A stretch of DNA of 34,604 nt, from contig JAJRSX010000190.1 in NCBI GenBank assembly GCA_024278555.1, forward strand, positions 1-34,604, written 5' to 3'. Position 1 is the stretch's first letter; the number at the start of each line of letters is the position of its first letter. Positions 16,117 to 24,684 of the stretch are shown here, piece by piece. Origin of the DNA: a bacterium (GTDB lineage Bacteria; CG2-30-53-67; CG2-30-70-394). The notes under the pieces were generated by a model. That model made no database searches. It was given only the letters and a program-made list of their open reading frames with translations, and was not told the origin of the DNA. Position numbers and translations under genes: made by a program.

Positions 16117-17222
16117 CCCCGCTTGCGGCCCGCTTCCCGCCGGTAGAAGGGCAGCTTGCAGCGGCGGGCGGCGACGGTTCGGCCGCGGATGAGGACGGCG
16201 AGCTCTTCGTCCATCTCGGTCGAGCCGGCGCGCACCAGGGCCAGGGCGATGCCGACCGCGAGGGTGGGGGCGTGGTTGCCGCTGGTGACCTGGCCGATCG
16301 CCTCACCCTCTTTCAAGACCGTGTGGCCTTCACGCGGCACCCCGCGTTCGGTGAGGACCAGGCCGATGCGCTCCCGCGCCACCCCCTGCTCGTGCTGGTG
16401 CCGCAGCGCGTCGGCCCCGAGGTAGTCGCGGCCCGAGAGGTCGACGAAGCGGTCAAGCCCCGCCTCCAGGGGGGTGATGGTCTCGGAGAGCTCGTGGCCA
16501 TGAAGAGGAAGCGCCGCCTCCAGACGGAGGGTGTCGCGGCAGCCGAGGCCGGTGGGGATGAGGCCGTGGGGCCGGCCGGCCTCCAGGAGCAGGTCCCACA
16601 GCTCAGGGGCGTGGGGCGCGGCGCAGGCGAGCTCGAAGCCGAGCTCGCCGCTGTAGCCGGTGTGGTGGAGGTGCAGCGCCAGATCATTCACCACCGCCTT
16701 GCAGTGGCGACCACGCGGCGGCAGGGCGCCGTCGCCGGTCGTGGGGGTGAGGTGGAGGTCGTGGAGGATCGCCGTGGAGGCGGGTCCCTGCAGGGCCAGG
16801 AGGGCCAGGGTGTCGGTGTCGTCCTGCCAGCTCCCTTCGGGGAGGTGGCCGGCGAAGTGGGCCACCAGCTTGTCGTGGTTGGAGGCGTTGGCGACCATGG
16901 TGAGGTAGTCGGCCGCGTGGCCGCTCACCATCACGTCGTCGAGGATCCCGCCCGCCTCGTTGCACACCAGGCCGTAGCGCGTCTCTCCGGGGGCGATGTC
17001 GCTGATGTCGTTGGTGAGCAGCCCATTCAGCGCCCCGCGGGTGTCACGTCCGGCGAAGGCGAAGTTCGCCATGTGGGAGACGTCGAAGAGGCCGGCTCTC
17101 TCGCGCACCGCCCGGTGCTCGGCGAGCACGCCGCTGTACTGCACCGGCATCTCCCACCCGGCAAAGGGGACCATGCGCGCCCCGAGGGCGACGTGGCGAT
17201 CGTAGAGGGGGGTCTGTTTCAT
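16113..17222 (-). CDS. gcvT: Aminomethyltransferase (glycine cleavage T protein)
   Basis: GcvT moves the aminomethyl carbon from lipoylated GcvH to tetrahydrofolate, giving methylene-THF and ammonia. The 369-residue protein has the family signatures MKQTPLYDRHVALGARMVPFAGWEMPVQY, LLTNDIS, GGILDDVMV, LLALQGP, HTGYSGELGFEL and LGCRDTLRLEA. It ends in the barrel domain with IGQVTSG and LPFYRR. One deviation: the segment after DVSHM reads ANFAFAG where most members have Gly-Glu or Gly-Gln, so folate-site details may differ. No gcvH or gcvP lies in the window. It follows ald by 47 bp in the same direction, plausibly one unit for alanine/glycine catabolism. Upstream lies a degenerate CACGGA tandem. 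The TAG stop belongs to a REP palindrome. Confidence 0.93.
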   Translation of the reverse strand: MKQTPLYDRHVALGARMVPFAGWEMPVQYSGVLAEHRAVRERAGLFDVSHMANFAFAGRDTRGALNGLLTNDISDIAPGETRYGLVCNEAGGILDDVMVSGHAADYLTMVANASNHDKLVAHFAGHLPEGSWQDDTDTLALLALQGPASTAILHDLHLTPTTGDGALPPRGRHCKAVVNDLALHLHHTGYSGELGFELACAAPHAPELWDLLLEAGRPHGLIPTGLGCRDTLRLEAALPLHGHELSETITPLEAGLDRFVDLSGRDYLGADALRHQHEQGVARERIGLVLTERGVPREGHTVLKEGEAIGQVTSGNHAPTLAVGIALALVRAGSTEMDEELAVLIRGRTVAARRCKLPFYRREAGRKRG

Positions 17223-17269
17223 GCGTCCGTGCCCTTCCGTGGATTCCGTGGCTGATTTCTTTCAGTCCG

Positions 17270-18361
17270 TTACTCCGTGCCTGCCACACTCGCCGCCACC
17301 GCCGGGTGGACGATCTTGCCGTCGTGGAGGTTGAGGGCGTGGCCCAGGGGGGTGCCGGGGGTCAGGGCCGCGGCCACCCCCGCGGCGGCGAGCTGTTCGA
17401 GGTAGGGGAGGGTGGCCGCCAGCAGGGCGAGGGTGGCGGTGCGCGAGGCGGCGGACGGCATGTTGGCGACGCAGTAGTGGATGACGCCGCCGACTACATA
17501 GGTGGGGGCGGTGTGGGTGGTGGGGCGGGAGGTCTCCACGCAGCCGCCCTGGTCGATGGCGACGTCGACGATCACCGCGCCCGCGAGCATCGAGGCCACC
17601 TGCTCGCGGCTCACCACGACCGGGGTGCGGGCGCCGGGGACGAGGACCGCGCCGATGAGCAGGTGGGTCTCGGGCAGCAGGCGGGCGAGGCTCTGCTCGG
17701 AGGCGTCGAAGAGCTCTACCGCACCGGCGAAGTGGCGTTCGAGCTCGGCGCGCCGGTCGTCTCTTTTCTCCACCAGGCGCACGACCGCCCCCATGCCGCT
17801 CGCCACCTCCGCTGCCTCGCGTCCGACGTTGCCGCCGCCGAGGATGGTGACCCGGCCACGGTGGTCGCCGCCGAGGCCGGGGAGGAGGATGCCGCGCCCC
17901 CCCTGCGGCTTGAGCAGGTGGTAGGCGCCGGCGATCGTCGCCAGCCGTCCGGCGATGCGGCTCATGGGGGCGAGCGTAGGGAGCGATCCGTCCACCTCTT
18001 GCAGGGTGGCGAGGTCGAGACAGGTGGCGCCGGTGGCCAGGAGCGTGTGAGTGAGGTCGGGGTCGGCGGCGAGGTGGAGGTAGGAGAAGAGGAGGTGGTC
18101 CGGGCGCAGGAGGGGCAGCTCCCCGGGCTGCGGCTCCTTCACCTTGCAGATCAGCTCCCCCCAGCCGTACAGGGCCGCGGCGTCCGGGAGGAGCTGCGCG
18201 CCGGCGAGTGTGTATTCGTCGTCGGTGAAACCGCTGCCCAGCCCCGCGCCTTGCTGGATCCCCACCTGGTGGCCGGCGCTGACGAGGCGACCGGCTGCCT
18301 CCGGGGTGAGGCCGACGCGGTACTCGTGGTCTTTGATCTCGGTGGGGCAGGCGATGCGCAT
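17270..18361 (-). CDS. ald: Alanine dehydrogenase
   Basis: Ald oxidises L-alanine to pyruvate and ammonia with NAD, or runs in reverse. The 363-residue protein has MRIACPTEIKDHEYRVGLTP, with R15 of the pyruvate site, and ICKVKEP with the catalytic-site lysine K75. It also has YLHLAADP with H96, the NAD-binding glycine run VTILGGGNVGREAAEVASGMGA, and VIVDVAIDQGGCVETSRPTTH with the conserved Asp. These separate it from its relative, transhydrogenase subunit alpha, because the transhydrogenase signature is lacking and the length fits Ald. The ATG at 18361 is the first at the domain start; the Shine-Dalgarno is poor. It is the first gene of a minus-strand run with gcvT and is divergent from the lipase gene across 179 bp. 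An odd trait is GGDHRGR in the loop before the Rossmann strand; the catalytic residues look intact. Confidence 0.93.
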   Translation of the reverse strand: MRIACPTEIKDHEYRVGLTPEAAGRLVSAGHQVGIQQGAGLGSGFTDDEYTLAGAQLLPDAAALYGWGELICKVKEPQPGELPLLRPDHLLFSYLHLAADPDLTHTLLATGATCLDLATLQEVDGSLPTLAPMSRIAGRLATIAGAYHLLKPQGGRGILLPGLGGDHRGRVTILGGGNVGREAAEVASGMGAVVRLVEKRDDRRAELERHFAGAVELFDASEQSLARLLPETHLLIGAVLVPGARTPVVVSREQVASMLAGAVIVDVAIDQGGCVETSRPTTHTAPTYVVGGVIHYCVANMPSAASRTATLALLAATLPYLEQLAAAGVAAALTPGTPLGHALNLHDGKIVHPAVAASVAGTE

Positions 18362-18540
18362 GGTGGTGGGGGGAGATGGATGGATGGCCGCGGGGGCCGG
18401 TACTTTCCGCCTCTCGCGTGCGGCACGACAAGTCCGCTCTCCTACGCTCCCGCGGCCCTTGCAATCCTCCCTCGGCTCCGAAAGAGTAACTCCAGCCGCA
18501 CGCTCGTGTTTGGCCAGCACACCCTTCGGAGGAGAGACAC

Positions 18541-20823
18541 ATGAGCCGCACCGCCCACTCGTACCTGATCTGTACCTTCGCTCTCCTTCTAGTCGTCGCG
18601 ACGACGGCGTGCGATCTGGTGGAGAACGGCTCCGGCACCGGGGTGGGGACCGAGCCGACCCCGGCGGTCACGACCGCGAGCTTTGATCCGGCGGCCCTGG
18701 CCTTTCCCTTTCCCAATGATTTGGTGAAGCAGGGCTCGGCGACTCTCCAACTCCCCGCGGACAATCCCCTGGCGGCGGCGGCGAACACCCTCGACGGCTT
18801 CTCCACGATAGCACCGATCCTCTTCCCCTTTAGTGGGCCGGTCGATCGGCAGAGCTTCGCGGATGCCCTGATCTTCGTGAACGTCACCCAGGACGCCCAC
18901 TTCGGCGAACGGCCCACGGTGGTCGTCACCTGCGCCGACGAGAGCGCCACCTTCGGGAGCGAGTGCGACAGCGCCGCGAATCTCGCGGTGACGCCGGTGA
19001 CGCCGTTGCGCGAGCACTCCACCTACCTGATCGCCCTCGGCCCGGGCGCGAAGGACGCCGCGGGTGAGCCCGTGGTGGCGTCCACCACCACCAGCCTCTT
19101 GCGGGCGACCGGTCCCCTCGTGGACGTGGACGCGACCACCGGTGCGGTCACCGCGATCCACTCGGCGATCCTCAGCGGCCTCTTCCTCGCACCGGGGGGG
19201 AGCGTTGCGGACCTGACGCCGGAGGCGACGGTCCAACTCCAGGGGCTAGAGGCGATCCGGCAGAGCTACGCCACCCTCTTCGGTCTCTTGGAGCAGACGC
19301 TCCCCGGCCTCGGTGTCCTCCCCGCACCGGTCTCGCGTGACGACGTGGCGGTGATGATCGCCTACACCACCGAGTCGCTCAGCAGCGAAATGACGGCGAT
19401 CGCCGGCTCGGTGGCGGGGGCGGACGCGCCGTCCTTTTCCGTGACCTCGGTCACCTCGCCGGTGGACGCGGCCTTGGTGGATGGAGTGCCGATTCCTCTC
19501 GATCTCTTCCCCGGCTTCCCCACAACCGCCCTCAACCCGACCCCGACGAACACCACCCTCGGTCTCGACAACCCGGCGGGCGTCGCCTCCGGCAACATCG
19601 CCGCGGTGGTGGAGGGGAGCTTCCCATCGCGTGACTACCAGGGGCAGAAAGGTTACTTCCACGACGACAACAGCGACGGTGTTCTCGACTTCGAGACAAA
19701 TGCCATTCCCTTCACCCTCTGCCTCCCCAACGCCACCCTCTTCGCGGGCCAGGCGGCACCGGTGGTGGTCTTTGAGCACGGCCTGCTGGCCAACCGCCAC
19801 TTCCTCTTCGCCATCGCCGACACCCTGGCGGCGCGCGGCATCGCCACCGCCGCCATCGACTTGGTGCATCACGGTGATCGGGTGGGGGACCTGGTGGACA
19901 ACGACAAGTTTCTCGCCGGCGAGCTCGACTTCACCCCGGACGGCCTGGATGATCCGGCGGGTGCCGCCTTCCTCAACGTCACCGACCTGCGGATCCTGCG
20001 TGACAACTTCCGCCAGTCGACCGTCGACCTCCTCGCCTTCATCGGGGCCCTCAGCGCCCCGGGGAATGCGGACCTCGCCACCTTCTTGGGTCACGACCCA
20101 CCGGGGGCGGTCGCGGCCGGGGCAGACGGCCTTGCTGATATCGACGGTAGCCAGATCACCCTGGTGGGCCACTCCTTCGGCACCGCGGTCGCCTTCGACG
20201 CCCTCGCCCTCACCGACCGGGTGGCGCAGGCGGTGATGGTGGCGCCCGAGGCGAACCTCACCACCCAGTTCTTCACCTCCCTGAACTTCCAGGACCTCCT
20301 CACCTCCGGCCTCGCCACCCTCGGTGCCCCGGAGCTCGCCTCACCCGCAGGGGTCCAGCTCCAAGCCTTGATGCAGGCGATCGTCGAGCGCGCAGATCCC
20401 CTCGTCTTCGCCCCGGGGATCCTGGCAGGCGACGCGGCGGGAGGGGCCGCCAAGGACCTGTTGTTGCTGGAGGTCGCCGGGGATCAGACGATCGACAACC
20501 GGGTGAGCGATCAGCTCGCCGCCACCGCCGGGATCCCCACGGTCACCGAGACCGCGGCGAGCGCCAACGTGGGGGATCGCCTCGCCGGCCTGGTGCGCAT
20601 CGGTCCCACCGATCCCACCCAGGCGGTCTCCACGGACAACCTGCCCACCGCCACCCACCAGGCGCCGATCCTCGCCGGCCAGAACCTCGACTTCGAGTCC
20701 GGGGCGACGGTGCCGGCGGACAAGCTGGAGACGCCCATCCCCATCGCCAACCCCATCGACACGGTCCAGGGTCAGATCGCCGACTTCGTCGATGGCTCGG
20801 TGCTCCAGATCACCGTTCCTTGA
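18541..20823 (+). CDS. Surface lipoprotein lipase of the VolA / Pla-1/cef type
   Basis: The 760-residue protein carries a lipoprotein signal (MSRTAHSYLICTFALLLVVATTAC, lipid anchor Cys24; Thr at -3 is less usual). The N-terminal half starts ASFDPAALAFPFPNDL, a motif of the bacterial lipase N-terminal domain. It continues with Ig-like stretches such as PLREHSTYLIALGPGAKDAAGEPV. The second half is an alpha/beta hydrolase: VVVFEHGLLANRHFLF (oxyanion strand), TAAIDLVHHGDR, and nucleophile S545 in ITLVGHSFGTAVAF. This layout is that of VolA, the outer-membrane lysophospholipase of Vibrio, and the Pla-1/cef lipases. The next gene is a FadL-type porin 50 bp downstream, the same neighbourhood known for VolA. 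Inferred role: releasing fatty acids at the cell surface. Substrate is not shown. A strong GGAGGAG precedes the ATG. Confidence 0.82.
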   Translation: MSRTAHSYLICTFALLLVVATTACDLVENGSGTGVGTEPTPAVTTASFDPAALAFPFPNDLVKQGSATLQLPADNPLAAAANTLDGFSTIAPILFPFSGPVDRQSFADALIFVNVTQDAHFGERPTVVVTCADESATFGSECDSAANLAVTPVTPLREHSTYLIALGPGAKDAAGEPVVASTTTSLLRATGPLVDVDATTGAVTAIHSAILSGLFLAPGGSVADLTPEATVQLQGLEAIRQSYATLFGLLEQTLPGLGVLPAPVSRDDVAVMIAYTTESLSSEMTAIAGSVAGADAPSFSVTSVTSPVDAALVDGVPIPLDLFPGFPTTALNPTPTNTTLGLDNPAGVASGNIAAVVEGSFPSRDYQGQKGYFHDDNSDGVLDFETNAIPFTLCLPNATLFAGQAAPVVVFEHGLLANRHFLFAIADTLAARGIATAAIDLVHHGDRVGDLVDNDKFLAGELDFTPDGLDDPAGAAFLNVTDLRILRDNFRQSTVDLLAFIGALSAPGNADLATFLGHDPPGAVAAGADGLADIDGSQITLVGHSFGTAVAFDALALTDRVAQAVMVAPEANLTTQFFTSLNFQDLLTSGLATLGAPELASPAGVQLQALMQAIVERADPLVFAPGILAGDAAGGAAKDLLLLEVAGDQTIDNRVSDQLAATAGIPTVTETAASANVGDRLAGLVRIGPTDPTQAVSTDNLPTATHQAPILAGQNLDFESGATVPADKLETPIPIANPIDTVQGQIADFVDGSVLQITVP

Positions 20824-20873
20824 CCCCCGAGCCCCTGAGCCTTCGGCTGTCGCGTCCACTGGGAGGAAACCTC

Positions 20874-22148
20874 ATGCGTATCTCGCTCGTCGTCTGCCTA
20901 TCGTCGTTGTTTGCCCTTCTAGCCCACCCCGCCTTCGGCGCCTCCTTCGCCCTGTCGGAGAACGGCGCCCGTGCCCAGGGGATGGCGGGCGCCTATGTGG
21001 GGCAGGCGGACGACGCCTCGGCCGTCTGGTACAACCCGGCGGGGCTGGTGCGGACCCCGAAGGGGGGCACCGTCAGTCTCGGTGGCAACATCTTTTTCCC
21101 GCGTATCTCCGCCGATGACGTCCGCGGGGTGAGGACCAACCCTGCGGACAGCGCGCACGCCAATGGCGAGGCCGGGAGCACCCCGATGACCCCCCTGGGG
21201 TACGCCTCACTGCACGTTGGAGACCGGGTCGCCCTGGGTCTCGGGTTGAACACCCCCTTTGGTCTGTCGGTGGACTGGGAGGACAACGCCTTCGTCCGCT
21301 ACCAGTCCGCCTTCGCCGAGCTGCGCACCCTCTTCGTGACGCCGGCGGTGGGGGTGCGGCTCACCGACTGGCTGAACGTCGGTCTCGGGGTGAGCTACGT
21401 GTACGCGGACGCGGAGCTGGAGCGGCAGATCTTCTTCGGCCCGGGGCTCGACGACGGCACCTTCCGCCTCGGCGGCAAGGCGAACGACTGGGCCTACAAC
21501 GCCGGTGCGCAGGTGGTCCTGGCCCAGGACAAGGGCAAGCTCGACCGGCTCACCCTCGGGGTGAGCTACCACAGCGCGGTGGTCCTCGACTTCAACTCGA
21601 ATGACTCGTCGGTGAACTTCACCGTGCCCGCCGCCTTTGCCTCCAGTTTCCCGGATTCTCCGGCCTCCACCACCATCGACCTGCCGGACGTCTGGACCGT
21701 GGGCCTCTCCGCCGCCTTCCACCACCGTACGACGGTGAACTTCGACCTCCAGCGGTTCGGCTGGGCGACCTTCGAGGGGCTCGGGATCGAGACCGAGAAC
21801 CCCACCACCCAAGCGGTGATTGCACCGATCGTCCGTGACTACCGAGACACCACCGCCATTCGCCTCGGGGTCGAGCACTGGATGAACGACACCTGGGCTC
21901 TGCGCGCCGGGTACGCCTTCGACCAGACGCCGATCCCCGACAAGACCCTCGATCCTCTCCTGCCCGACGCCGATCGCCACTTCGCCCACCTCGGCGTCGG
22001 CTACCGCAACGGCCGCTTCGGCGTCGATGCCGCCTACACCGCGGTCTTCTTCGAGGGGATCTCCACGACGACGAACATCGACGGCCACAACTTCGCCTAC
22101 GACTCCTTCAGCCACATCCTCACCCTTGCCTTCAACTACAGCTTCTGA
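20874..22148 (+). CDS. fadL: Outer-membrane long-chain fatty-acid transporter (FadL/OmpP1 family)
   Basis: The 424-residue protein has a Sec signal peptide ending at about residue 22 (LLAHPAFG). The mature start ASFALSENGARAQGMAGAYVGQADDASAVWYNPAGL is the FadL N-terminal hatch with its NPAG motif. The remainder is a 14-strand-type barrel pattern (VALGLGLNTPFGLSVDW, LNVGLGVSYVYADAELE, LRAGYAFDQTPIPDKTLDPLLPDADRH, FGVDAAYTAVFFE) and ends with the outer-membrane C-terminal Phe (LAFNYSF). FadL proteins pass long-chain fatty acids or other hydrophobics laterally out of the barrel. The ATG at 20874 follows GGAGG by 6 bases; the frame is open to 20820 but lacks a signal there. It is 50 bp after the lipase gene, so the two are likely co-transcribed. 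Confidence 0.92.
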   Translation: MRISLVVCLSSLFALLAHPAFGASFALSENGARAQGMAGAYVGQADDASAVWYNPAGLVRTPKGGTVSLGGNIFFPRISADDVRGVRTNPADSAHANGEAGSTPMTPLGYASLHVGDRVALGLGLNTPFGLSVDWEDNAFVRYQSAFAELRTLFVTPAVGVRLTDWLNVGLGVSYVYADAELERQIFFGPGLDDGTFRLGGKANDWAYNAGAQVVLAQDKGKLDRLTLGVSYHSAVVLDFNSNDSSVNFTVPAAFASSFPDSPASTTIDLPDVWTVGLSAAFHHRTTVNFDLQRFGWATFEGLGIETENPTTQAVIAPIVRDYRDTTAIRLGVEHWMNDTWALRAGYAFDQTPIPDKTLDPLLPDADRHFAHLGVGYRNGRFGVDAAYTAVFFEGISTTTNIDGHNFAYDSFSHILTLAFNYSF

Positions 22149-22390
22149 GGGGGAGGCGGAGCCCCGCATGAGAGGTGGTGGCGCATGTGGACTCCAGTGC
22201 GTAATGTCTCCACCCGGCCCTGCCGATGAGGTGGGCCGTGACATCGACGGAGAGTAGTTCCTCGGGTAGTTGAGACACCTGAGATCGACGACCAGGTTGC
22301 AGGACGACAACCATATACAGGAGAGCGGAGTGCTCGTAGAGATCTCAAATCCGTACCGAGCTGGCGTCTCCGCCTTTGGAGGAGGCGCGC
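22149..22390. other. Gene-free 242-bp upstream region of the pil operon
   Basis: No hairpin with a U run follows fadL, and no pair of -35/-10 boxes at good spacing was found. TATACA at 22314-22319 is the only -10-like hexamer, with a poor partner upstream. It must hold the pilM promoter unless the operon is read through from fadL. A 30-codon ATG frame at 22168-22257 has no supporting features. Confidence 0.5.
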
Positions 22391-23431
22391 ATGTTCGGTA
22401 GCCGTGGCCAACTCATTGGTCTCGACATCGGTACCCACGCGGTCAAGGCGGTGGTCCTTGAGGAGCGTGGCGAGGGGTATGCGCTGAAGCGATTCGGCAG
22501 CCGCCCCCTGGAGCCGGAGGTGATCGTCGATCGGGCGATCATGGATCCGCAGAAGATCGCCCAGACGATCAGCGAGCTCTTCTCCGAAATTGGCGTCCGC
22601 GGCAAGCACGTGGCGGTCTCGGTCGCGGGACTCTCGATCATCGTCAAGAACATCCACATCCCCGAGATGACCGAAGAGGAGCTCGAGGTCTCGATCCAAT
22701 GGGAGGCGGAGCAGTACATCCCCTTCGATATCTCCGACGTCAACCTCGATTTCCAGATCCTCGGCCCTTCAGATCGGGGCTCCGGCCAGATGGAGGTCCT
22801 CCTGGTGGCGGTGAAGCGCGACAAGCTCCAGGAGTACACCTCGTTGGTGACCGAGGCGGGGTTGAAGCCGGCGATCGTGGACGTGGATGCCTTCGCCATC
22901 GCCAACTGCTTCGAGCACAACCATGTGGTCAACCCCGATCAGCTCGTCGCCCTGATCGACATCGGTGCCGGGGCGACCAATCTGAACGTCATGGACGGCA
23001 CCAAGCTCGCCTTTACCCGCGACATGATGATCGGCGGCAACCAGTACACCCTGGCGATTCAGAAGGAGCTGGGGATCGGCTTTGAGGAGGCGGAGGCGTT
23101 GAAGCGTGGCCAGGACACCGCCGGCGTCGGCCACGACGAGGTCGTGCCGATCTTGGAAAAGGTCTCGGAAGAGATCTTTTCCGAGATTCTCCGCTCCCTG
23201 GAGTTCTTCAAGGCGACCACACAGAACGACGCTGCGATCGACAAGGTGGTGTTGACCGGGGGGTGTAGTCGGCTGCCGGGACTGCAGGATTTTCTCAGTG
23301 ATCGTCTTGGATTGGAGGTCGAGCGCCTCGATCCACTGCGTGCGATCGAGAACGAGCTCAGCCGCGAGGAGCAGGAACAGGTCTCCGCGGTGGCGATTGG
23401 TCTCGGTCTTCGGAAGGTGGGCGACAGATGA
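22391..23431 (+). CDS. pilM: Type IV pilus assembly protein PilM
   Basis: PilM is the cytoplasmic actin-like protein of the pilus alignment complex; it binds the N-terminal tail of PilN and links the PilNOP inner-membrane ring to the motor. The 346-residue protein has the ATPase-fold motifs QLIGLDIGTHAVKAV (phosphate 1), VALIDIGAGATNLNVM (phosphate 2) and VVLTGGCSRLPGLQDFL (adenosine). It also has EEELEVSIQWEAEQYIPFDISDVNLDF, highly characteristic of PilM. The wording of this segment is closer to deltaproteobacterial PilM than to the pseudomonad protein, as far as I recall. The ATG at 22391 is preceded by GGAGGAGG (22378-22385); a TTG 15 bases upstream is less likely. It overlaps pilN by ATGA and heads the pilMNOPQ operon. 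Confidence 0.95.
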   Translation: MFGSRGQLIGLDIGTHAVKAVVLEERGEGYALKRFGSRPLEPEVIVDRAIMDPQKIAQTISELFSEIGVRGKHVAVSVAGLSIIVKNIHIPEMTEEELEVSIQWEAEQYIPFDISDVNLDFQILGPSDRGSGQMEVLLVAVKRDKLQEYTSLVTEAGLKPAIVDVDAFAIANCFEHNHVVNPDQLVALIDIGAGATNLNVMDGTKLAFTRDMMIGGNQYTLAIQKELGIGFEEAEALKRGQDTAGVGHDEVVPILEKVSEEIFSEILRSLEFFKATTQNDAAIDKVVLTGGCSRLPGLQDFLSDRLGLEVERLDPLRAIENELSREEQEQVSAVAIGLGLRKVGDR

Positions 23432-24003
23432 TCCATATCAATCTGCTGCTGACCGATCGCCACGGCCACGCGGGGCCGGATCTACGCCACCTCGCCCTTG
23501 CGGTGGGCGGGATCAGTGTGCTCCTCGTGGTGCTGGTGGTTGTGGGTGTCCACTACGTCTCCACCATGTCCGATCTTCGCGCCGAGGAGCGGCGCCAGGA
23601 GGAGATCCTCCGCAAGCAGAAACAGCAGCTCGCGGAGATCGACAAGTTCAAGGCGGAGAAGAGGGAGTACGAGGAAAAGATCGCCGTGATCGACCGGCTG
23701 AAGGAGCGCCAGCAGGGGCCCGTCCACATCCTCGATGAGGTCAGCCGTTCTCTCCCGGACAAGGTGTGGTTGACCGCGCTGGAGCAGAAGGGGAGTGCTC
23801 TGACGATCAAGGGGAATGCCCTGACCATCGGTGACATCGTCGCCTTTGTGGGTCGCCTGAAGGGGTCGAAGTACTTCAGTAATGAGCTCGAAATCAAAGA
23901 GTCGTCACAGGTGAAGATTGCTGAGCAAGAGGTGTACCAGTTCACCATTGTCGGCACCCTCCCGGACGGGAGCAAAAAGGCCGACCAGGGGAAGGCGAGC
24001 TAG
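23428..24003 (+). CDS. pilN: Type IV pilus assembly protein PilN
   Basis: The 191-residue bitopic inner-membrane protein starts MIHINLLLTDR, the short cytoplasmic INLL motif that docks into PilM. One transmembrane helix follows at about 24-44 (LALAVGGISVLLVVLVVVGV). A coiled coil spans about 45-95 (RRQEEILRKQKQQLAEIDKFKAEK and onwards). The periplasmic ferredoxin-like domain includes LDEVSRSLPDKVWLTALEQKGSALTIKGNALTI, typical of the PilN family. PilN pairs with PilO through the coiled coils. The start overlaps the pilM stop (ATGA) and pilO starts two bases after its stop, so translation is tightly coupled. Confidence 0.93.
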   Translation: MIHINLLLTDRHGHAGPDLRHLALAVGGISVLLVVLVVVGVHYVSTMSDLRAEERRQEEILRKQKQQLAEIDKFKAEKREYEEKIAVIDRLKERQQGPVHILDEVSRSLPDKVWLTALEQKGSALTIKGNALTIGDIVAFVGRLKGSKYFSNELEIKESSQVKIAEQEVYQFTIVGTLPDGSKKADQGKAS

Positions 24004-24005
24004 GC

Positions 24006-24656
24006 ATGGAGCGCCTCGAACAACTTACCAACAAGCAGGTGTGGCTTATCGCCGGGTTGTTGGCGGTAATCGTGACGGTGCCGTTTTACGTCTTTTTCGT
24101 TGCCCCGCAGCGGCAGGCCATCACCCAAACCACCGCACACATCGCCTCGTTGCAGCGTGAGGTTCGGGAGAACAACCGGATCGCCCGCAGTCGCGGTGAG
24201 CTGGTGCGCAAGAACAGCGAGTTGCAGAAGAAGCTGGAGGAGCTCAAGGGGCAGCTACCGACCGATAAAGAGGTGGAGTCCCTGTTGCGGGCGATGGCCA
24301 ACTTCGCCCAGCAGCTTGGCCTCGACGTCCGCCTCTGGAAACGGGGTAAGAACGTCTATGACGAGTCGGGCCTCTACCAGCGGATCCCGGTCGATGTCGA
24401 GCTTGTTGGTGGCTACCACCATGTGGGCTACTTTTTTGATCGGATTTCGAAGCTGGAGCGCATCGTCAATATCGACAATATCGACATGCAGACATCAAAG
24501 CGGCGTGGCAGCCGTGGTTCGGTGGTCCCTGGTGAGGTCGTAACCCACTGCCGCGCGACGACCTTTGGTGCCGTCGATCCGGCGGTGGCCAAGCGGCTTG
24601 CCGAAGAGCGTCGAGCGAAACGGCGTAAGGGCGGCAAGGCCGGACGCAAGAAGTAG
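24006..24656 (+). CDS. pilO: Type IV pilus assembly protein PilO
   Basis: The 216-residue protein has a short cytoplasmic start (MERLEQLTNKQVW), one transmembrane helix at about 13-33 and a long coiled coil (about 40-82). Its periplasmic domain starts PTDKEVESLLRAMANFAQQLGLDVRLWKRG. The later YQRIPVDVELVGGYHHVGYFFDRISKLERIVNIDNIDM is the best-known PilO signature. It forms the inner-membrane ring with PilN and contacts PilP. The C-terminal tail is unusually basic (RLAEERRAKRRKGGKAGRKK), an extension most family members lack as far as I recall. The start is close behind pilN with no intergenic space. Confidence 0.93.
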   Translation: MERLEQLTNKQVWLIAGLLAVIVTVPFYVFFVAPQRQAITQTTAHIASLQREVRENNRIARSRGELVRKNSELQKKLEELKGQLPTDKEVESLLRAMANFAQQLGLDVRLWKRGKNVYDESGLYQRIPVDVELVGGYHHVGYFFDRISKLERIVNIDNIDMQTSKRRGSRGSVVPGEVVTHCRATTFGAVDPAVAKRLAEERRAKRRKGGKAGRKK

Positions 24657-24684
24657 GTAGACGACGGCACTGCGAGGAATTCGG

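Noticed and set aside
15919-18540. Glycine riboswitch or branched-chain amino-acid attenuator upstream of gcvT, ald or ilvD.
   Set aside because: The leaders are short (47-194 bp) and filled with REP units or CACGGA repeats. No leader peptide with Ile/Val/Leu runs and no riboswitch-like core were seen.
17262-19022. A 586-codon minus-strand frame across ald and the start of the lipase gene.
   Set aside because: It is an out-of-frame shadow of ald with low-complexity Arg/Pro sequence, and it crosses a divergent promoter region.
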